The notes: generated by a model not told the origin, from the letters alone. A DNA stretch of 38,474 nucleotides from Planktomarina sp. (GCA_020629235.1 JAHDDS010000017.1:1-38474), one strand, 5' to 3'. Positions 1-9,542 are shown, counted from the stretch's first letter. Numbers and translations are program-made.

Positions 1-1187
1 GACAGGATGTACTTGCCGCCAAAGAACGGCAGATCATCGCGGAAACCGCCGTCGTCTTTGACGTTATAGGTGATGACCTGATCTAACATATTGAGATCAC
101 GGTATAATTCGTATTCTTCCATCCCGTGGGACGGCGCGCAATGGACGAAGCCGGTGCCTTCTGTGTCGGTCACGAAGGGGGCCGCGCGGAAGTCACGCAA
201 GTCATCCCATTCGCCGTTTGCGCCGTCGGCGTGTGCCAGCGGGTGGTGCAGTTTCAGCCCCGCCAATTCGTCCGCCGACACGTCCCGCACGCGGGCATAT
301 TGCCCATCTTCCAACCGGGCGCGCTTCATCACGTCCGCCGCCAGGGCGTCCGCCAGCAGGTACTTGTCGCCCACCTTGGCCCAACATTCGTCCGGGGTTT
401 CGGTGATTTCATAGAGGCCATAGGAAATGTCCTGGCCATACACCACCGCCTTGTTGGACGGCATGGTCCAAGGGGTTGTGGTCCAGATCACGACATACGC
501 ACCATCTAGGTCCCCATCGGTCACAGCGCGAAACTTCACCCAAACCGTAAAGCTGTCCTTGTCGTGATATTCCACCTCAGCCTCGGCCAGGGCGGTCTGT
601 TCCACGGGCGACCACATCACGGGCTTGGACCCTTGGTACAACGTGCCGTTCATCAAGAATTTCATGAATTCTTCTGCGATCACCCGTTCCGCGTGGAAGT
701 TCATCGTCAGGTATGGGTCATCCCAATTCCCGGTGATGCCCAAGCGCTTGAATTCGTCGCGCTGGATGTCCACCCAGCCTTCAGCGAATTTGCGGCATTC
801 GGCGCGGAATTCGTTGATGGGAACGGCGTCCTTGTTCTTGCCCTTCTTGCGGTACTGTTCTTCGATCTTCCATTCGATCGGCAGCCCGTGACAGTCCCAG
901 CCGGGGATGTATCGGCTGTCAAACCCCAGCATTTGGTGGGACCGCACGATCATGTCTTTGATGGTTTTGTTCAGCCCGTGCCCGATGTGCAAATGCCCGT
1001 TGGCATAGGGGGGACCGTCGTGCAATGTGAACGGCTTGCGGCCCTTTTTTTCGCGCAAGGTATTGTAAACATTCAGCTTATTCCAATGGTCCAGCCACGC
1101 GGGTTCGCGTTTGGGCAGGCCCGCGCGCATGGGAAAATCGGTTTTCGGCAGGTTCAGCGTATCTTTATAGTCAGGCGTTTCAGCCAT
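1..1187 (-). CDS. ileS: Isoleucine--tRNA ligase, N-terminal part (runs off window)
   Basis: Charges tRNA-Ile with isoleucine in the cytoplasm. The 395 codons present hold the N-terminal half of the class I catalytic domain and the start of the editing domain. The ATP-binding signature PPYANGHLHIGHG lies at about residues 59-71, with HIGH at 67-70. The segment PGWDCHGLPIEWK follows, and the CP1 editing-domain signature VVIWTTTPWTMPSNKAVV is visible. The KMSKS loop and the tRNA-binding C-terminus lie beyond base 1 of the window. The ATG at 1187 is preceded by a purine-rich stretch (AAAAGAGATGA), and the first residues MAETPDYKDTLNLPKT look like a usual IleS start for this group. It is the last gene of the window's left edge, with 183 bp of non-coding DNA before ycjF. 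Identification is secure. Confidence 0.97.
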   Translation of the reverse strand, partial: MAETPDYKDTLNLPKTDFPMRAGLPKREPAWLDHWNKLNVYNTLREKKGRKPFTLHDGPPYANGHLHIGHGLNKTIKDMIVRSHQMLGFDSRYIPGWDCHGLPIEWKIEEQYRKKGKNKDAVPINEFRAECRKFAEGWVDIQRDEFKRLGITGNWDDPYLTMNFHAERVIAEEFMKFLMNGTLYQGSKPVMWSPVEQTALAEAEVEYHDKDSFTVWVKFRAVTDGDLDGAYVVIWTTTPWTMPSNKAVVYGQDISYGLYEITETPDECWAKVGDKYLLADALAADVMKRARLEDGQYARVRDVSADELAGLKLHHPLAHADGANGEWDDLRDFRAAPFVTDTEGTGFVHCAPSHGMEEYELYRDLNMLDQVITYNVKDDGGFRDDLPFFGGKYIL

Positions 1188-1370
1188 CGGTCATCTCTTT
1201 TCATGGGAATTGGGGGTCATCATCCGCGGCGGGACAGTCCAGCGCCTTGGCCCGGCCACTGCTTACACCAGCGCCGGGGATATAATTCGAATAATGATCA
1301 AACCGTGGGTCATGTCGCGGCTGTTATAGAAAGCCGCCGTGGCAGGGGCAAGCGCGGGTTTTCTGGGGGC

Positions 1371-2372
1371 TTATGCCGCTTTACGGTCAAACAACCCGGT
1401 CAGGGCGCGGCTTAGGATCCCAGTGACGCTGGGGCGGGGTTCGGCGGTGAAAGGCAGCGGGCGGCACACTTCCATGGCGGCCACGCCCACGCGGGCGGTC
1501 AAGGCCCCGTTCACCAGGCCTTCGCCGAACCGGCGGCTTAACTTGCCCAACACGCCACCGCCCGCAACGGACCCCAACATATCGTCGCCAAAGGACACAG
1601 CCCCTGTGGCCACCAGGTGCCCCATCACCGACCGGGCCAAGCGCCAACTGCCCAAGGTGCCGCCCCGCCCGCCATAAACTTCGGCGATTTCGCGGATCAT
1701 ACGCAGGTTCGCGGTCAACGCCGCCACCACGTCCGCCAAGGCCAGCGGCACCAAGGCCGTGATGGTGGCCACTTGGCGCGATGCCTTTTCCACCTGGGCC
1801 ACCGCTGCTTGATCCAACGGTTGCAGCAACGCGGTTTCCGCTGCGTTCAACAAACCGTCGGCGTCCAGCACGTCGGCGCGCAGATCGTCCATGCGCGCCA
1901 GCCCCCATTCCGCATCGGGGCGGTTGCGGTACAGCTTTTCCAGATCCCGCGTGACACTTTGCGCGGCTTTCAAATCACTGTCGGCCATAGCCTGCACCGC
2001 GCGGTGCTGCAGTTGGTCCACCCGTTTCAATCGCCGCAGCGCCAGCCATTCGCGCAGGGCGATGGCCAATAAAATAAGGACAAACAGCCCGATCAGAAGG
2101 GTCGCGATCAGCCCCAAAACGGGATTGGTGGCCACCAGCCCCGTGACCCAGTTCCACGCAGCCAGGGACACCATGAAGCCCACCAGGGCCACCGCGATGC
2201 GCCAGGCCCATCGCACCAAGGCGCTGCGCGGACGGGCGGCCACGGTGGCCGCGGCCACGACGGGCGTGGTGACCGGCAGGCCGTCTTCCGGCACGGGCGG
2301 CACATCGGTGGGGGATGCGGCTGGGGTTTCGTCCAGCTCTATGACCACGGGGCCTTTGTTTTTCTTGGACAT
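1371..2372 (-). CDS. ycjF: YcjF-like membrane protein (TIGR01620/DUF697 family)
   Basis: A 333-residue inner-membrane protein of the YcjF (UPF0283) type; the biochemical role of the family is not established. Residues 1-45 are a Pro/Ala/Thr-rich cytoplasmic tail. Two hydrophobic helices follow at about 52-72 and 83-106. The soluble half ends in the DUF697-like Gly-rich segment (about 235-290), with the small helices typical of the family. It starts 8 bp after the ycjX stop with a GGGGG Shine-Dalgarno run four bases before the ATG, so the two are almost certainly co-transcribed and co-translated. The ycjX-ycjF pairing is common in proteobacteria, where it is tied to envelope stress in gammaproteobacteria (known for the family, not shown here). 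Confidence 0.85.
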   Translation of the reverse strand: MSKKNKGPVVIELDETPAASPTDVPPVPEDGLPVTTPVVAAATVAARPRSALVRWAWRIAVALVGFMVSLAAWNWVTGLVATNPVLGLIATLLIGLFVLILLAIALREWLALRRLKRVDQLQHRAVQAMADSDLKAAQSVTRDLEKLYRNRPDAEWGLARMDDLRADVLDADGLLNAAETALLQPLDQAAVAQVEKASRQVATITALVPLALADVVAALTANLRMIREIAEVYGGRGGTLGSWRLARSVMGHLVATGAVSFGDDMLGSVAGGGVLGKLSRRFGEGLVNGALTARVGVAAMEVCRPLPFTAEPRPSVTGILSRALTGLFDRKAA

Positions 2373-2380
2373 TTTGCCCC

Positions 2381-3787
2381 CTATCCCAGCTTATCGCCGA
2401 CCAAAAATTGCAGTGCTTTGTCCAAGCGGATGTGGGGCGGACCTTCGCCCGCGGCCATGTCCATCTTGGGGGGTGCAAAACGCATGGCGGCGAAATCGCC
2501 GTCTTCCCATTCATCCGCGCCGGACCGTGCCTCGGCCAGCAGCCCTGCAGGCGACGCGGGCAGTGTGCCGGGGTAAAATGCCGCCGGTTTGCCGCTGTCC
2601 AGCAGCGTGCCTTGCACAGCGGGCAGGCCGTCGGCCACTTCGGTTTCTGTTGTGGTGCGCAGCGCCGCGATGGCCATAGCCGCGGTCTGGGCCCCGTTGA
2701 AGTTTGCTTTGTCGCGCGCCGACAACGCCATGGCTTCGGCCAGCGCCGCCAAAGCGGGGTGTTGGGAATGGTGCAAATGGTCGGCCTTGGTGGCTGCAAA
2801 CAGGATGCGGTCGACGCGTTTGCCCAACAAAATCTCGTTCAACCAGCCGTTTCGGCCAGGGCGAAACGCCGCCAGAATGTCGCCCATGGCGTCTTCCAAA
2901 TCCGCCACGGCGCGGGGGCCGTGGGACAGCGCCTTAAGGACATCCACCAAAACGATCTGCCGGTCGATCTTGGAAAAGTGGTCCCGAAAGAAAGGCTTCA
3001 CCACCCGGGATTGATAGGCCGCATACCGCCGCGCCATTTCCCGCCGCAGGCTGCTGCGTCCAGTGTCTGCCGCGGGCAAAGGGGCAAAGGTCAGCGCCGG
3101 CGACCCCGCCAGATCCCCGGGCAACAAAAAGCGCCCCGGGGTGCAATCGGCATATCCATCCGCCCGCGCGGTTTGCAGATAGCTGGCGTAAAGTTCCGCC
3201 AATCGCCCTGCCGTTACGTCATCGAACTTCTGCGCCGGGTCCAGGTCCGCCACAGCCGCCAAATACGCCGCCGCTTGGGGGCGGGCTTGGGCCTTTGTCA
3301 GCGCTTCTGCCGCCCAGGTGTCATAGTCCTTGTCCAGCAGTGCCAAGTCCAAAAGCCATTCGCCTGGATAGTCGATGATGTCCAAATGCAGGGTCTGCGG
3401 GCCGGAAAAACTGCCGATAAAGCCTGATGGCTGCACGCGAAACGACAGGCGCAATTCGCTGACGGTGCTGGTGCCGTCGGGCCATTTCGGGTCTGGCCCC
3501 AACAAGGCATCCAAGTGCGCTTCGTAGTTGAACCGCGCCACTGTGTCGTCCGGTTGGGGCTGCAGGAATGCTGCACTGATGGACCCCGTGGCCGCCGCCG
3601 CCAACTGCGGCATGCGCCCCCGGTTCAGCAGGTTGGCCACAAGCGAAGTGATGAACACCGTCTTGCCCGCCCGCGACAGGCCGGTCACACCCAAACGCAC
3701 CACAGGATCGGTAAAGGGGGCTGTCACCAGATCGGTCACGCCTTCAACCGTGCGGCCGACTTGTGTCACCACTGTGGAAAGTACCAT
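2381..3787 (-). CDS. ycjX: YcjX-like P-loop NTPase (DUF463)
   Basis: A 468-residue member of the YcjX/DUF463 family of GTP-binding proteins. The Walker A motif GLSRAGKT is at residues 36-43. A Walker B-like IIDYPGEW lies near 140, and TKAD stands where GTPases have NKxD. An open frame continues to an ATG at 3955, but that would overlap the start of divergent truA. The ATG at 3787 is preceded by GGGGGC and gives the family-typical start, a short helical segment (about 8-25) before the P-loop, so I chose it. It is upstream of ycjF in a two-gene unit. The 166 bp up to truA must hold both divergent promoters, but I could not pick convincing boxes. The family is well known, its substrate is not. 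Confidence 0.9.
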   Translation of the reverse strand: MVLSTVVTQVGRTVEGVTDLVTAPFTDPVVRLGVTGLSRAGKTVFITSLVANLLNRGRMPQLAAAATGSISAAFLQPQPDDTVARFNYEAHLDALLGPDPKWPDGTSTVSELRLSFRVQPSGFIGSFSGPQTLHLDIIDYPGEWLLDLALLDKDYDTWAAEALTKAQARPQAAAYLAAVADLDPAQKFDDVTAGRLAELYASYLQTARADGYADCTPGRFLLPGDLAGSPALTFAPLPAADTGRSSLRREMARRYAAYQSRVVKPFFRDHFSKIDRQIVLVDVLKALSHGPRAVADLEDAMGDILAAFRPGRNGWLNEILLGKRVDRILFAATKADHLHHSQHPALAALAEAMALSARDKANFNGAQTAAMAIAALRTTTETEVADGLPAVQGTLLDSGKPAAFYPGTLPASPAGLLAEARSGADEWEDGDFAAMRFAPPKMDMAAGEGPPHIRLDKALQFLVGDKLG

Positions 3788-3953
3788 GCTGCCCCCATTC
3801 TTTGGCCCCCCAGACATAAGGCCCCAGCCGCCCGGTGCAAAGGGGGATGGGAACGGGGCCATGGGTTTCCCCGCATGCCCCCCCACAATCACCGACATGC
3901 CCGGGCATTGCCCCGCATGGACATAGACCCATGGCCGCGATACCCCCCGTGCC

Positions 3954-4730
3954 ATGGCGCGTTACGCTTTGAAAATCGAATATGACGGCGCGGGATACGC
4001 CGGGTGGCAACGACAGGCCGACGTGCCCAGTGTGCAGGGCACGGTGGAAGCGGCCCTGGCGGCGCTGGAACCGGATGTGCCGTCCATTGCGGCGGCGGGT
4101 CGGACGGACACCGGCGTGCACGCCCTGGGACAAGTGGCCCACTGCGACATGGCCAAAGACTGGCAGCCCGAACGCTTGATGGGGGCGTTGAACCATCACT
4201 TGCGCCAAAAGGGGATTGCGGTGGTGGCCTGCGCTGGCGTTGCCCCAGACTGGCACGCCCGCTTTGACGCCTTGGGACGGCGGTATCAGTTTCGCTTGGT
4301 GGCCCGCCGGTCGCCCATGACCCATGACGCGGGCAAAGTCTGGCACATCAAACACGCCTTGGACGCGACTGCCATGCAAACCGCAGCGCAGCATTTAATT
4401 GGCCACCACGACTTCACCACGTTCCGGTCCACCATGTGCCAAGCCAAAAGCCCGGTGAAAACCTTGGACCAATTGACCGTCAGCACCCATGACTATCCCC
4501 AAGGCGTCGAATACCGCTTTGACTTGGCGGCGCGCAGTTTTCTGCACAATCAGGTGCGCAGTTTTGTGGGTACGCTGGAACGGGTTGGGTCGGGGGCCTG
4601 GTCGCCGGATCGGGTGAAAACCGCGTTGCACGCCAAGGACCGGGCGGCGTGCGGCCCGGTGTGCCCGCCCCAGGGCCTGTATTTCATGGGTGTCGAATAT
4701 CCGGACGACCCTTTTTCTGGAACAGGCTGA
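3954..4730 (+). CDS. truA: tRNA pseudouridine(38-40) synthase
   Basis: Converts uridines 38-40 in the anticodon arm of many tRNAs to pseudouridine. The 258 residues fit the usual family length. The start [21 protein letters not shown] is characteristic. The catalytic aspartate is D52 in [14 protein letters not shown], and the later RRYQFR and FLHNQVRS segments are the conserved TruA core. The ATG at 3954 has no strong Shine-Dalgarno, but no better start exists given the conserved first strand. It is divergent from ycjX and convergent with the DUF3726 gene, separated by 46 bp that contain a 9-base direct repeat (TCATTGTCG) but no clear terminator hairpin. Confidence 0.97.
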   Translation: MARYALKIEYDGAGYAGWQRQADVPSVQGTVEAALAALEPDVPSIAAAGRTDTGVHALGQVAHCDMAKDWQPERLMGALNHHLRQKGIAVVACAGVAPDWHARFDALGRRYQFRLVARRSPMTHDAGKVWHIKHALDATAMQTAAQHLIGHHDFTTFRSTMCQAKSPVKTLDQLTVSTHDYPQGVEYRFDLAARSFLHNQVRSFVGTLERVGSGAWSPDRVKTALHAKDRAACGPVCPPQGLYFMGVEYPDDPFSGTG

Positions 4731-4776
4731 TCAGTCGCGACGCCGTCGCCGGTCAATCCTGATCCATCATTGTCGT

Positions 4777-5307
4777 TCAGTCATTGTCGGTTAGCCCGGC
4801 CCCTGCCCCAGACAGTCGGGTTGCCTCGGTCTCTGGCACCAGGATGCGCGCGGCCAGCTGTTCCAACGCGCGCCAATGGTCTTCCCCCACCACCACCCGT
4901 TCCGGGCCAGATGCGACGGGATTGCCGGCTCGGGCTGGGGCTGGGGCGATGCTGACGTCCGCGCCGCGTTCGATCAGGGCCGCGCCCAAATGCGCTGCCA
5001 CGCAATCGGCCAGCGGGGTTTTCTTGAAATTATGCAGTGTAATCGCCCCCGCCCCATGGCACACGGCATCGGCCAAAGCCGGGATATCGCGCAAGGCATG
5101 CACATCTGTGGCCAGCGTCGCCCCGTCGCGCAGATCCATCGCGGCCCCCAGGGGCGTGTCCAGACATGCGATCAGATCAACCAACAGATCAGCAGTGCAG
5201 CCCAGGGTGACGGCGCGCGCCACATCTTGGCCTTGCCCCAAAGGCACGCCCACCCCGCGACAGGCCTTCAAGATCAGCATTTCCAATTCGTTGGCCGATC
5301 GGGTCAT
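4777..5307 (-). CDS. DUF3726-like protein, last gene of the unknown operon
   Basis: A 176-residue protein that I assign, from memory of the family, to DUF3726. The opening pattern S-x-N-E-L-E-x-L-x-x-K-A-x-R-G-x-G-x-P matches the start of that family, which has no known function. An Ala-rich middle and a short acidic C-terminus follow. No signal peptide or membrane segment is seen. An ATG at 5328 would add seven residues. The ATG at 5307 is preferred because it overlaps the upstream stop as ATGA, the same coupling seen at the previous junction of this operon, and gives the family-typical start. It is co-transcribed with the 550-residue protein, and the two probably act together. The family call is moderate and the gene itself is secure. 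Confidence 0.72.
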   Translation of the reverse strand: MTRSANELEMLILKACRGVGVPLGQGQDVARAVTLGCTADLLVDLIACLDTPLGAAMDLRDGATLATDVHALRDIPALADAVCHGAGAITLHNFKKTPLADCVAAHLGAALIERGADVSIAPAPARAGNPVASGPERVVVGEDHWRALEQLAARILVPETEATRLSGAGAGLTDND

Positions 5308-6956
5308 GGCTGGAACACAGGCATCCATGTGCGGTCCACTGCGGTGCCTGCTGCGATATCTTCAGCCAAAGGCGCCCCCGCAAACAGTGTGATACGGGTC
5401 CAAAGCTTGGATTTAGGATCGAATTTGGATGCCCCGAACATCGCCAGCTTGAAGCGCAGCATGTCGATGGGGGCGGTGTCGGCGTGGATCAAGTTATCGC
5501 GAATTTCAGAGTACGGATTGCGCAGCAGCGCCTGGACCCGGCGCATGGCATCGCGGTGATGGGGACGGGTCAGCAAGAACCGCCACACCGGCCCGGTGGC
5601 CCCGTCCAAGTCGCGCAGCAACGCTTGCACCCGGCGGGCCACGTCCAGGGGGCTTTCACAGTCGGCCCCGGGATCCGTCGCCCGCTGGCCCAAGCGCGGT
5701 TCCATCTTTGCTTCTGACACGTACCAAAATTGGGCCACTGCGTCGGGCGTATTGAAATCCATCGTGTCCAGGCCCGGCCAAGTGGCCATCAGCCCATCGC
5801 GCACCGCTGCACAATCTGCGGCGGGTTCCAATTCTGGGGTGAAAGGATTGGCCAGGCATTCGGCCAGGCCGTCCACCAGTTCGGGAAACCCTTCGGCCAT
5901 CCAGCTGAGGCACAGTTCTTCTGCCTGCGCCCCCCTGTCCCGGGCTTGGTTCCACAGGGTTTCCAAAGCACCCGGGCGCTGCAGGCTGGCGGCGGTCACA
6001 TCCGACATCAAGCCCGCCCAATCAGCGCGGGCTTGGTCTATGTCGCTTTGCGCATCCACGTCCGGCACGTTCCATTCGGCCAAATGCTGGGTAATCTGGG
6101 CGGCAAGTTGCACCAAAGTGGCGGCCTGATCTGTGGTGGGGCGGGCGTTCAACACCCGTTCAAACGCGGTTTCTCGGCACGCGACCCAACTGTGCAGCAA
6201 CAACGGATGGGACACCAAAAACGGGGCCATCCCCAAGCCGGTGGAATTGCCGATGCCCAGGTATCTGCGCACATCGGCAGGCAACGGCGTGCCTGACAGA
6301 TGTTCGATCAAACGGTGGGTAAAATGGCGGATCAAAAACACCGTCAGCATTTCAGCCATAAAGGGGGCTGCCATGGCGGGCCGTCCGGCGAAATCGCTGC
6401 GGTCCGCCAAGCCGAATTTGCCGTTGCCGTATACGGCGGTGGTGCGCATCAGATAGCCCACCTTGCGAATGTCATCCAAAGGCAAGGCCGCGTTCGCTTT
6501 GCGCGCCTGCATGATGGCATCGAACAGGCGCACGGATTTGTTGGCCCGCGACAAGCACAGGTCTTTGGGGCCAAAGCGGCCCGCTTCTTGCAACGGGGCG
6601 TTTTTGCGGATGCGCGCGATGTCTGCGGCATCCGGGACGCCGTCAAACAAGACAAACGCCGCATCCCACTTTTCTGCGATCACCCGGTCAGTGCGATCTT
6701 CGGGCGCCAAAGGTTGGGTCACCGCCACCAAGGAATAGGTGTGGTCCTGCAACGGAATGGTGAACACCGCATGCCCGAACCCGTCGGCGTCCATCTGCCA
6801 GGTGTGTTCGGTCACTGCGGCGCGGTCCGCCATCAACTGCCGCAACAAGATGCGCAAAAAGGACAGCCGCGTGGGAAACACCGACCCCATATGGGCCAGC
6901 CGCATAACGCGGTTGGGGTCGCGCAAAGGCGGTGATTGGGGGGCAAGGTCTTTCAT
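5304..6956 (-). CDS. Conserved protein of unknown function, 550 residues
   Basis: A soluble-looking 550-residue protein with no catalytic motif that I recognise. It opens with RVMRLAHMGSVFPTRLSFLR. A conserved-looking KVGYLMRTTAVYGNGKFG lies near residue 170, and a Gly-rich YLGIGNSTGLGMAPFL segment near 245. The C-terminal part has NPYSEIRDNLIHAD followed by PIDMLRFKLAMFGASKFDP. I remember similar proteins, also uncharacterised and often beside DUF3726 genes, in other proteobacteria; a database search is needed to confirm this. The start ATG overlaps the stop of the M19 gene as ATGA, and its own stop overlaps the DUF3726 start the same way, so the three products are translationally coupled. 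There is no signal peptide. It could be an enzyme working on the M19 product or substrate; no function is claimed. Confidence 0.8.
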   Translation of the reverse strand: MKDLAPQSPPLRDPNRVMRLAHMGSVFPTRLSFLRILLRQLMADRAAVTEHTWQMDADGFGHAVFTIPLQDHTYSLVAVTQPLAPEDRTDRVIAEKWDAAFVLFDGVPDAADIARIRKNAPLQEAGRFGPKDLCLSRANKSVRLFDAIMQARKANAALPLDDIRKVGYLMRTTAVYGNGKFGLADRSDFAGRPAMAAPFMAEMLTVFLIRHFTHRLIEHLSGTPLPADVRRYLGIGNSTGLGMAPFLVSHPLLLHSWVACRETAFERVLNARPTTDQAATLVQLAAQITQHLAEWNVPDVDAQSDIDQARADWAGLMSDVTAASLQRPGALETLWNQARDRGAQAEELCLSWMAEGFPELVDGLAECLANPFTPELEPAADCAAVRDGLMATWPGLDTMDFNTPDAVAQFWYVSEAKMEPRLGQRATDPGADCESPLDVARRVQALLRDLDGATGPVWRFLLTRPHHRDAMRRVQALLRNPYSEIRDNLIHADTAPIDMLRFKLAMFGASKFDPKSKLWTRITLFAGAPLAEDIAAGTAVDRTWMPVFQP

Positions 6957-7906
6957 CGCGGGGCAAATGCCTTTTGCAGAAAATCAAACCAGTTCTGGCC
7001 CAGAACACCTGCCACTGCCCCGTCCGTCAAGCCCGCGTCGCGCAGACCTTGGGCCAGGCCGGGAAAGTCGCGATTGTCGGTGAACCAGGACGGGGGCGTA
7101 GGGAATGTGGCGGTCAGGTCGGGCGACTTGCGCCAATGGCCGTTGCGCATCCATTGCACGACGCTGTCGGGTTGGTCTTGGCACAGGTCCGAGCCGATCC
7201 CAAAATGCGACGCGCTGTATTGGTCCACCAGGGTGCGCACCATGGTGGCGAACTGATCCAATGTGCAATCCGATCCGTCCTTCAAATGGTGGGGGTACAG
7301 CGAAAACCCCAACATACCGCCGCGATCAAACAGGGCATCCAACACGTCCGCTTTCAAATTGCGCGGAACGTTGCGCCAGTCCCAAGGGTTGGCGTGGGTG
7401 ACAGCCACTGGGCGTGTCGAGGTTTCGATGGTCTGCAAACAAGTTTTTGGGCTGGCGTGGGACAGATCAATCACCATGCCCACCCGGTTCATTTCGGCCA
7501 CCGCTTCGCGACCAAAATCCGTCAAACCCCCGTCATGGCTTTCAAAACAACCCGCCCCCAGAAGCGATTGCTGGTTATAGGTGACTTGGCAAAACCGGAT
7601 GCCAAGTTGGTGCAGCACCTGCACCCGGCCCAGGTCCGTCCCCAAGGGCAGCGGGTTTTGCAGGCCGAAGAAAATGGCGGTTTTGCCAGCCTTCTGTGCG
7701 GCCAGGATATCATCTGTGCATGTGGCCCGGGCGATTAAATCACCGCAGGTTTCAAACCATTGGTTCCAGTTTGCAAGGTTTTGGACCACCTGGTCAAAAT
7801 CTTCGTGATAGCCCACGGTGATGTGGACCGCGTCCACAGCCCCTTGGCGCATTTGTTCAAACACGCGGCGCGACGGGGCGACATATTGAAGGCAATCCAT
7901 ATACAT
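6953..7906 (-). CDS. Atypical peptidase M19 (membrane dipeptidase-like) protein
   Basis: A 317-residue TIM-barrel protein of the renal dipeptidase (M19) family, cytoplasmic by the lack of a signal peptide. Preserved landmarks are VIDLSH (H150), PVAVTH (H171) and GIGSD (D240), which correspond to two zinc ligands and the late aspartate of human DPEP1. The first ligand motif, normally H-x-D, reads Y-M-D (D4), so the histidine is gone. The zinc-bridging glutamate of the usual G-[IV]-E-G-G reads GLQNP, that is Gln83. Dipeptide hydrolysis through a normal binuclear site is therefore doubtful. An upstream in-frame TTG at 7942 exists but has no Shine-Dalgarno; the ATG at 7906 has GGGGA upstream and was chosen. 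It is translationally coupled to the following 550-residue protein. Confidence 0.85.
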   Translation of the reverse strand: MYMDCLQYVAPSRRVFEQMRQGAVDAVHITVGYHEDFDQVVQNLANWNQWFETCGDLIARATCTDDILAAQKAGKTAIFFGLQNPLPLGTDLGRVQVLHQLGIRFCQVTYNQQSLLGAGCFESHDGGLTDFGREAVAEMNRVGMVIDLSHASPKTCLQTIETSTRPVAVTHANPWDWRNVPRNLKADVLDALFDRGGMLGFSLYPHHLKDGSDCTLDQFATMVRTLVDQYSASHFGIGSDLCQDQPDSVVQWMRNGHWRKSPDLTATFPTPPSWFTDNRDFPGLAQGLRDAGLTDGAVAGVLGQNWFDFLQKAFAPR

Positions 7907-7956
7907 GGGTGCGAGTGTCCCCGCAGCCGCATTTTTTTTCAAGCCGCGCGTGCGAC

Positions 7957-8922
7957 CTAGGACGCTTGTTCCACGTCACTTTGCGCGGCAAAAACGGTTT
8001 CAACGATGCCGGAAAACGCCCGGGCCAGTTCCGTGTTCGGTGCGTCTTCGCGCACGCCAAGGTAACAAGCCCGATTGCGCCACAGGCGACGTTTGCTGGC
8101 CAGCTGCAAAGTGCCTGCGGTTAAGTGGGCATCAAACAGTGGCGCCATGCCCACGCCGATTCCCCGCCCGGCTTGCAACGCCCGCAGATAGCCCCCGAAA
8201 CTGGTATAGGGTTCTTTGGCAACACCCGGCAAAGGCAGTTCTGGGTCGCGGCCCAAGAAGGCGGACCAGTCCTGGGCGTGATCGGGATGGCCCAAGGACA
8301 AAAGCGGTTCACCGCCGAAACTGTTGGCGTCCAATCCGCCTTGTGGAATGGGATAATCCGGTGCGCAAACGGCCACGACTTCTTCGCCGAACAACACGGC
8401 GGTGCGATATCCATCTTTGGGGCGTTTGCCCAAATAACAAATCACGTCCGCAGGTTCAGACAATGCCCCCGGGGATACGAAGTTGAACCCACACGGCAGG
8501 CTGCGCAATTTTGTCAGGTATGGACGCAGCGCCGCTGCAATGCCCCAAACTGAAAATTCAATGTTCAGGGTCGGCCGCCCCGTGCGCGCCGCAGGGGCCG
8601 CCTTGGCCTGTTGGACGGAATGCAGGGCCTGACGCTGCAAATTGGCAGTCAGCGCCGACACTTCGTCATAGAGACCGACCCCTTCGTCGGTCAGCCGGAT
8701 TTTGCCGCGATCTTGGGTAATCAACGGCACCCCCACCAGGCCTTCCAACCGCGCCATTTGTTTGGCCACCAAAGTGTACGGCACCGACATTATCGCCGCA
8801 GCATGGGTGATGGATTGTTGTTCCACCACGCTGACGAAGCTGGCCAAAAGATAGGCCGGCAATTCCGGTGCAGCGCTTGGCGTCGTCGAATAATTTCCCT
8901 GATGAACCTGTGCATCTGACAC
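7957..8922 (-). CDS. LysR-family transcriptional regulator
   Basis: A 321-residue LysR-type regulator. The winged helix-turn-helix occupies about residues 20-80, with the recognition pattern SITHAAAIMSVPYTLVAKQM followed by RLTDEG. The periplasmic-binding-protein-like effector domain fills the rest. It starts with GTG at 8922, preceded by a near-perfect AAGGAGGGG five bases upstream, so this non-ATG start is well supported. It is the second gene of a five-gene operon rather than divergent from its target, which is less usual for this class. The likely operator is the palindrome at 9543-9557. It could autoregulate this operon, and might also act on the neighbouring betC; both are inferences. 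The effector is unknown. Confidence 0.92.
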   Translation of the reverse strand: MSDAQVHQGNYSTTPSAAPELPAYLLASFVSVVEQQSITHAAAIMSVPYTLVAKQMARLEGLVGVPLITQDRGKIRLTDEGVGLYDEVSALTANLQRQALHSVQQAKAAPAARTGRPTLNIEFSVWGIAAALRPYLTKLRSLPCGFNFVSPGALSEPADVICYLGKRPKDGYRTAVLFGEEVVAVCAPDYPIPQGGLDANSFGGEPLLSLGHPDHAQDWSAFLGRDPELPLPGVAKEPYTSFGGYLRALQAGRGIGVGMAPLFDAHLTAGTLQLASKRRLWRNRACYLGVREDAPNTELARAFSGIVETVFAAQSDVEQAS

Positions 8923-8939
8923 GTTCGCCCCTCCTTCAT

Positions 8940-9500
8940 TTAAGCGGTAAGCCGAACCACCTGTGCACCACCCTGCAAACGATGCCCGTAGGCCAACAGG
9001 AATTCTTCGATCCTGTCAGCGGTCTGTTCCATCGCATAGCTTGCGGTGTCCCCCTTGGTGTCGCTTAACGCCCGAAGGTATGCACTGAGATTGGTTAACG
9101 GCAGGAAAACATCGCCAAGGGAATCTGAAATAAGTTTCGCGTTTTCTTGGCCAAACAGTTCGGCGGCACCGCCCTGGGTGATTTTGAACGTCAATTCAAT
9201 CGCCCCTTCGCCCAGGTCCTTCACGCGGAAATCTTCCAAAGTCAGCCCGTCGAAGCGTTTCAAAAACCGGCGTCGCAGCGGCAGAACTTCTTTGCGCGAT
9301 CGCACCGCCTTGGCCAATTCGCGGACGTAAACCCCCAGTCCAGGGCACAGTCCGGCATCTGCGGCTTCAGCCGACAAAAAGCGCGCGGCGTGAAAACAGC
9401 CCAGGTCACTGAAAACCACTTCCGACAGCTTCGGGTCCCCCGCGCCTTTCCACACCACGCGGAATGCGACGCGCATGTCCTTGTCCAATAAATCGCCCAT
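8940..9500 (-). CDS. Hypothetical protein, first gene of the unknown operon
   Basis: A 186-residue protein that I do not recognise. It is rich in charged residues, with no signal peptide or membrane helix. A basic patch (RSRKEVLPLRRRFLKRF) lies near residue 78, and the second half looks like mixed alpha/beta structure. A TTG at 9524 would add eight residues, but the ATG at 9500 has AGGAGG five bases upstream and is clearly the start. It precedes the LysR gene by 17 bp. The operon's putative operator lies just upstream, so this is the promoter-proximal gene. No function is proposed. Confidence 0.75.
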   Translation of the reverse strand: MGDLLDKDMRVAFRVVWKGAGDPKLSEVVFSDLGCFHAARFLSAEAADAGLCPGLGVYVRELAKAVRSRKEVLPLRRRFLKRFDGLTLEDFRVKDLGEGAIELTFKITQGGAAELFGQENAKLISDSLGDVFLPLTNLSAYLRALSDTKGDTASYAMEQTADRIEEFLLAYGHRLQGGAQVVRLTA

Positions 9501-9542
9501 CTTGCCCTCCTGTTCGTGGGACAAGGGGATGGGGCGTTTTGG

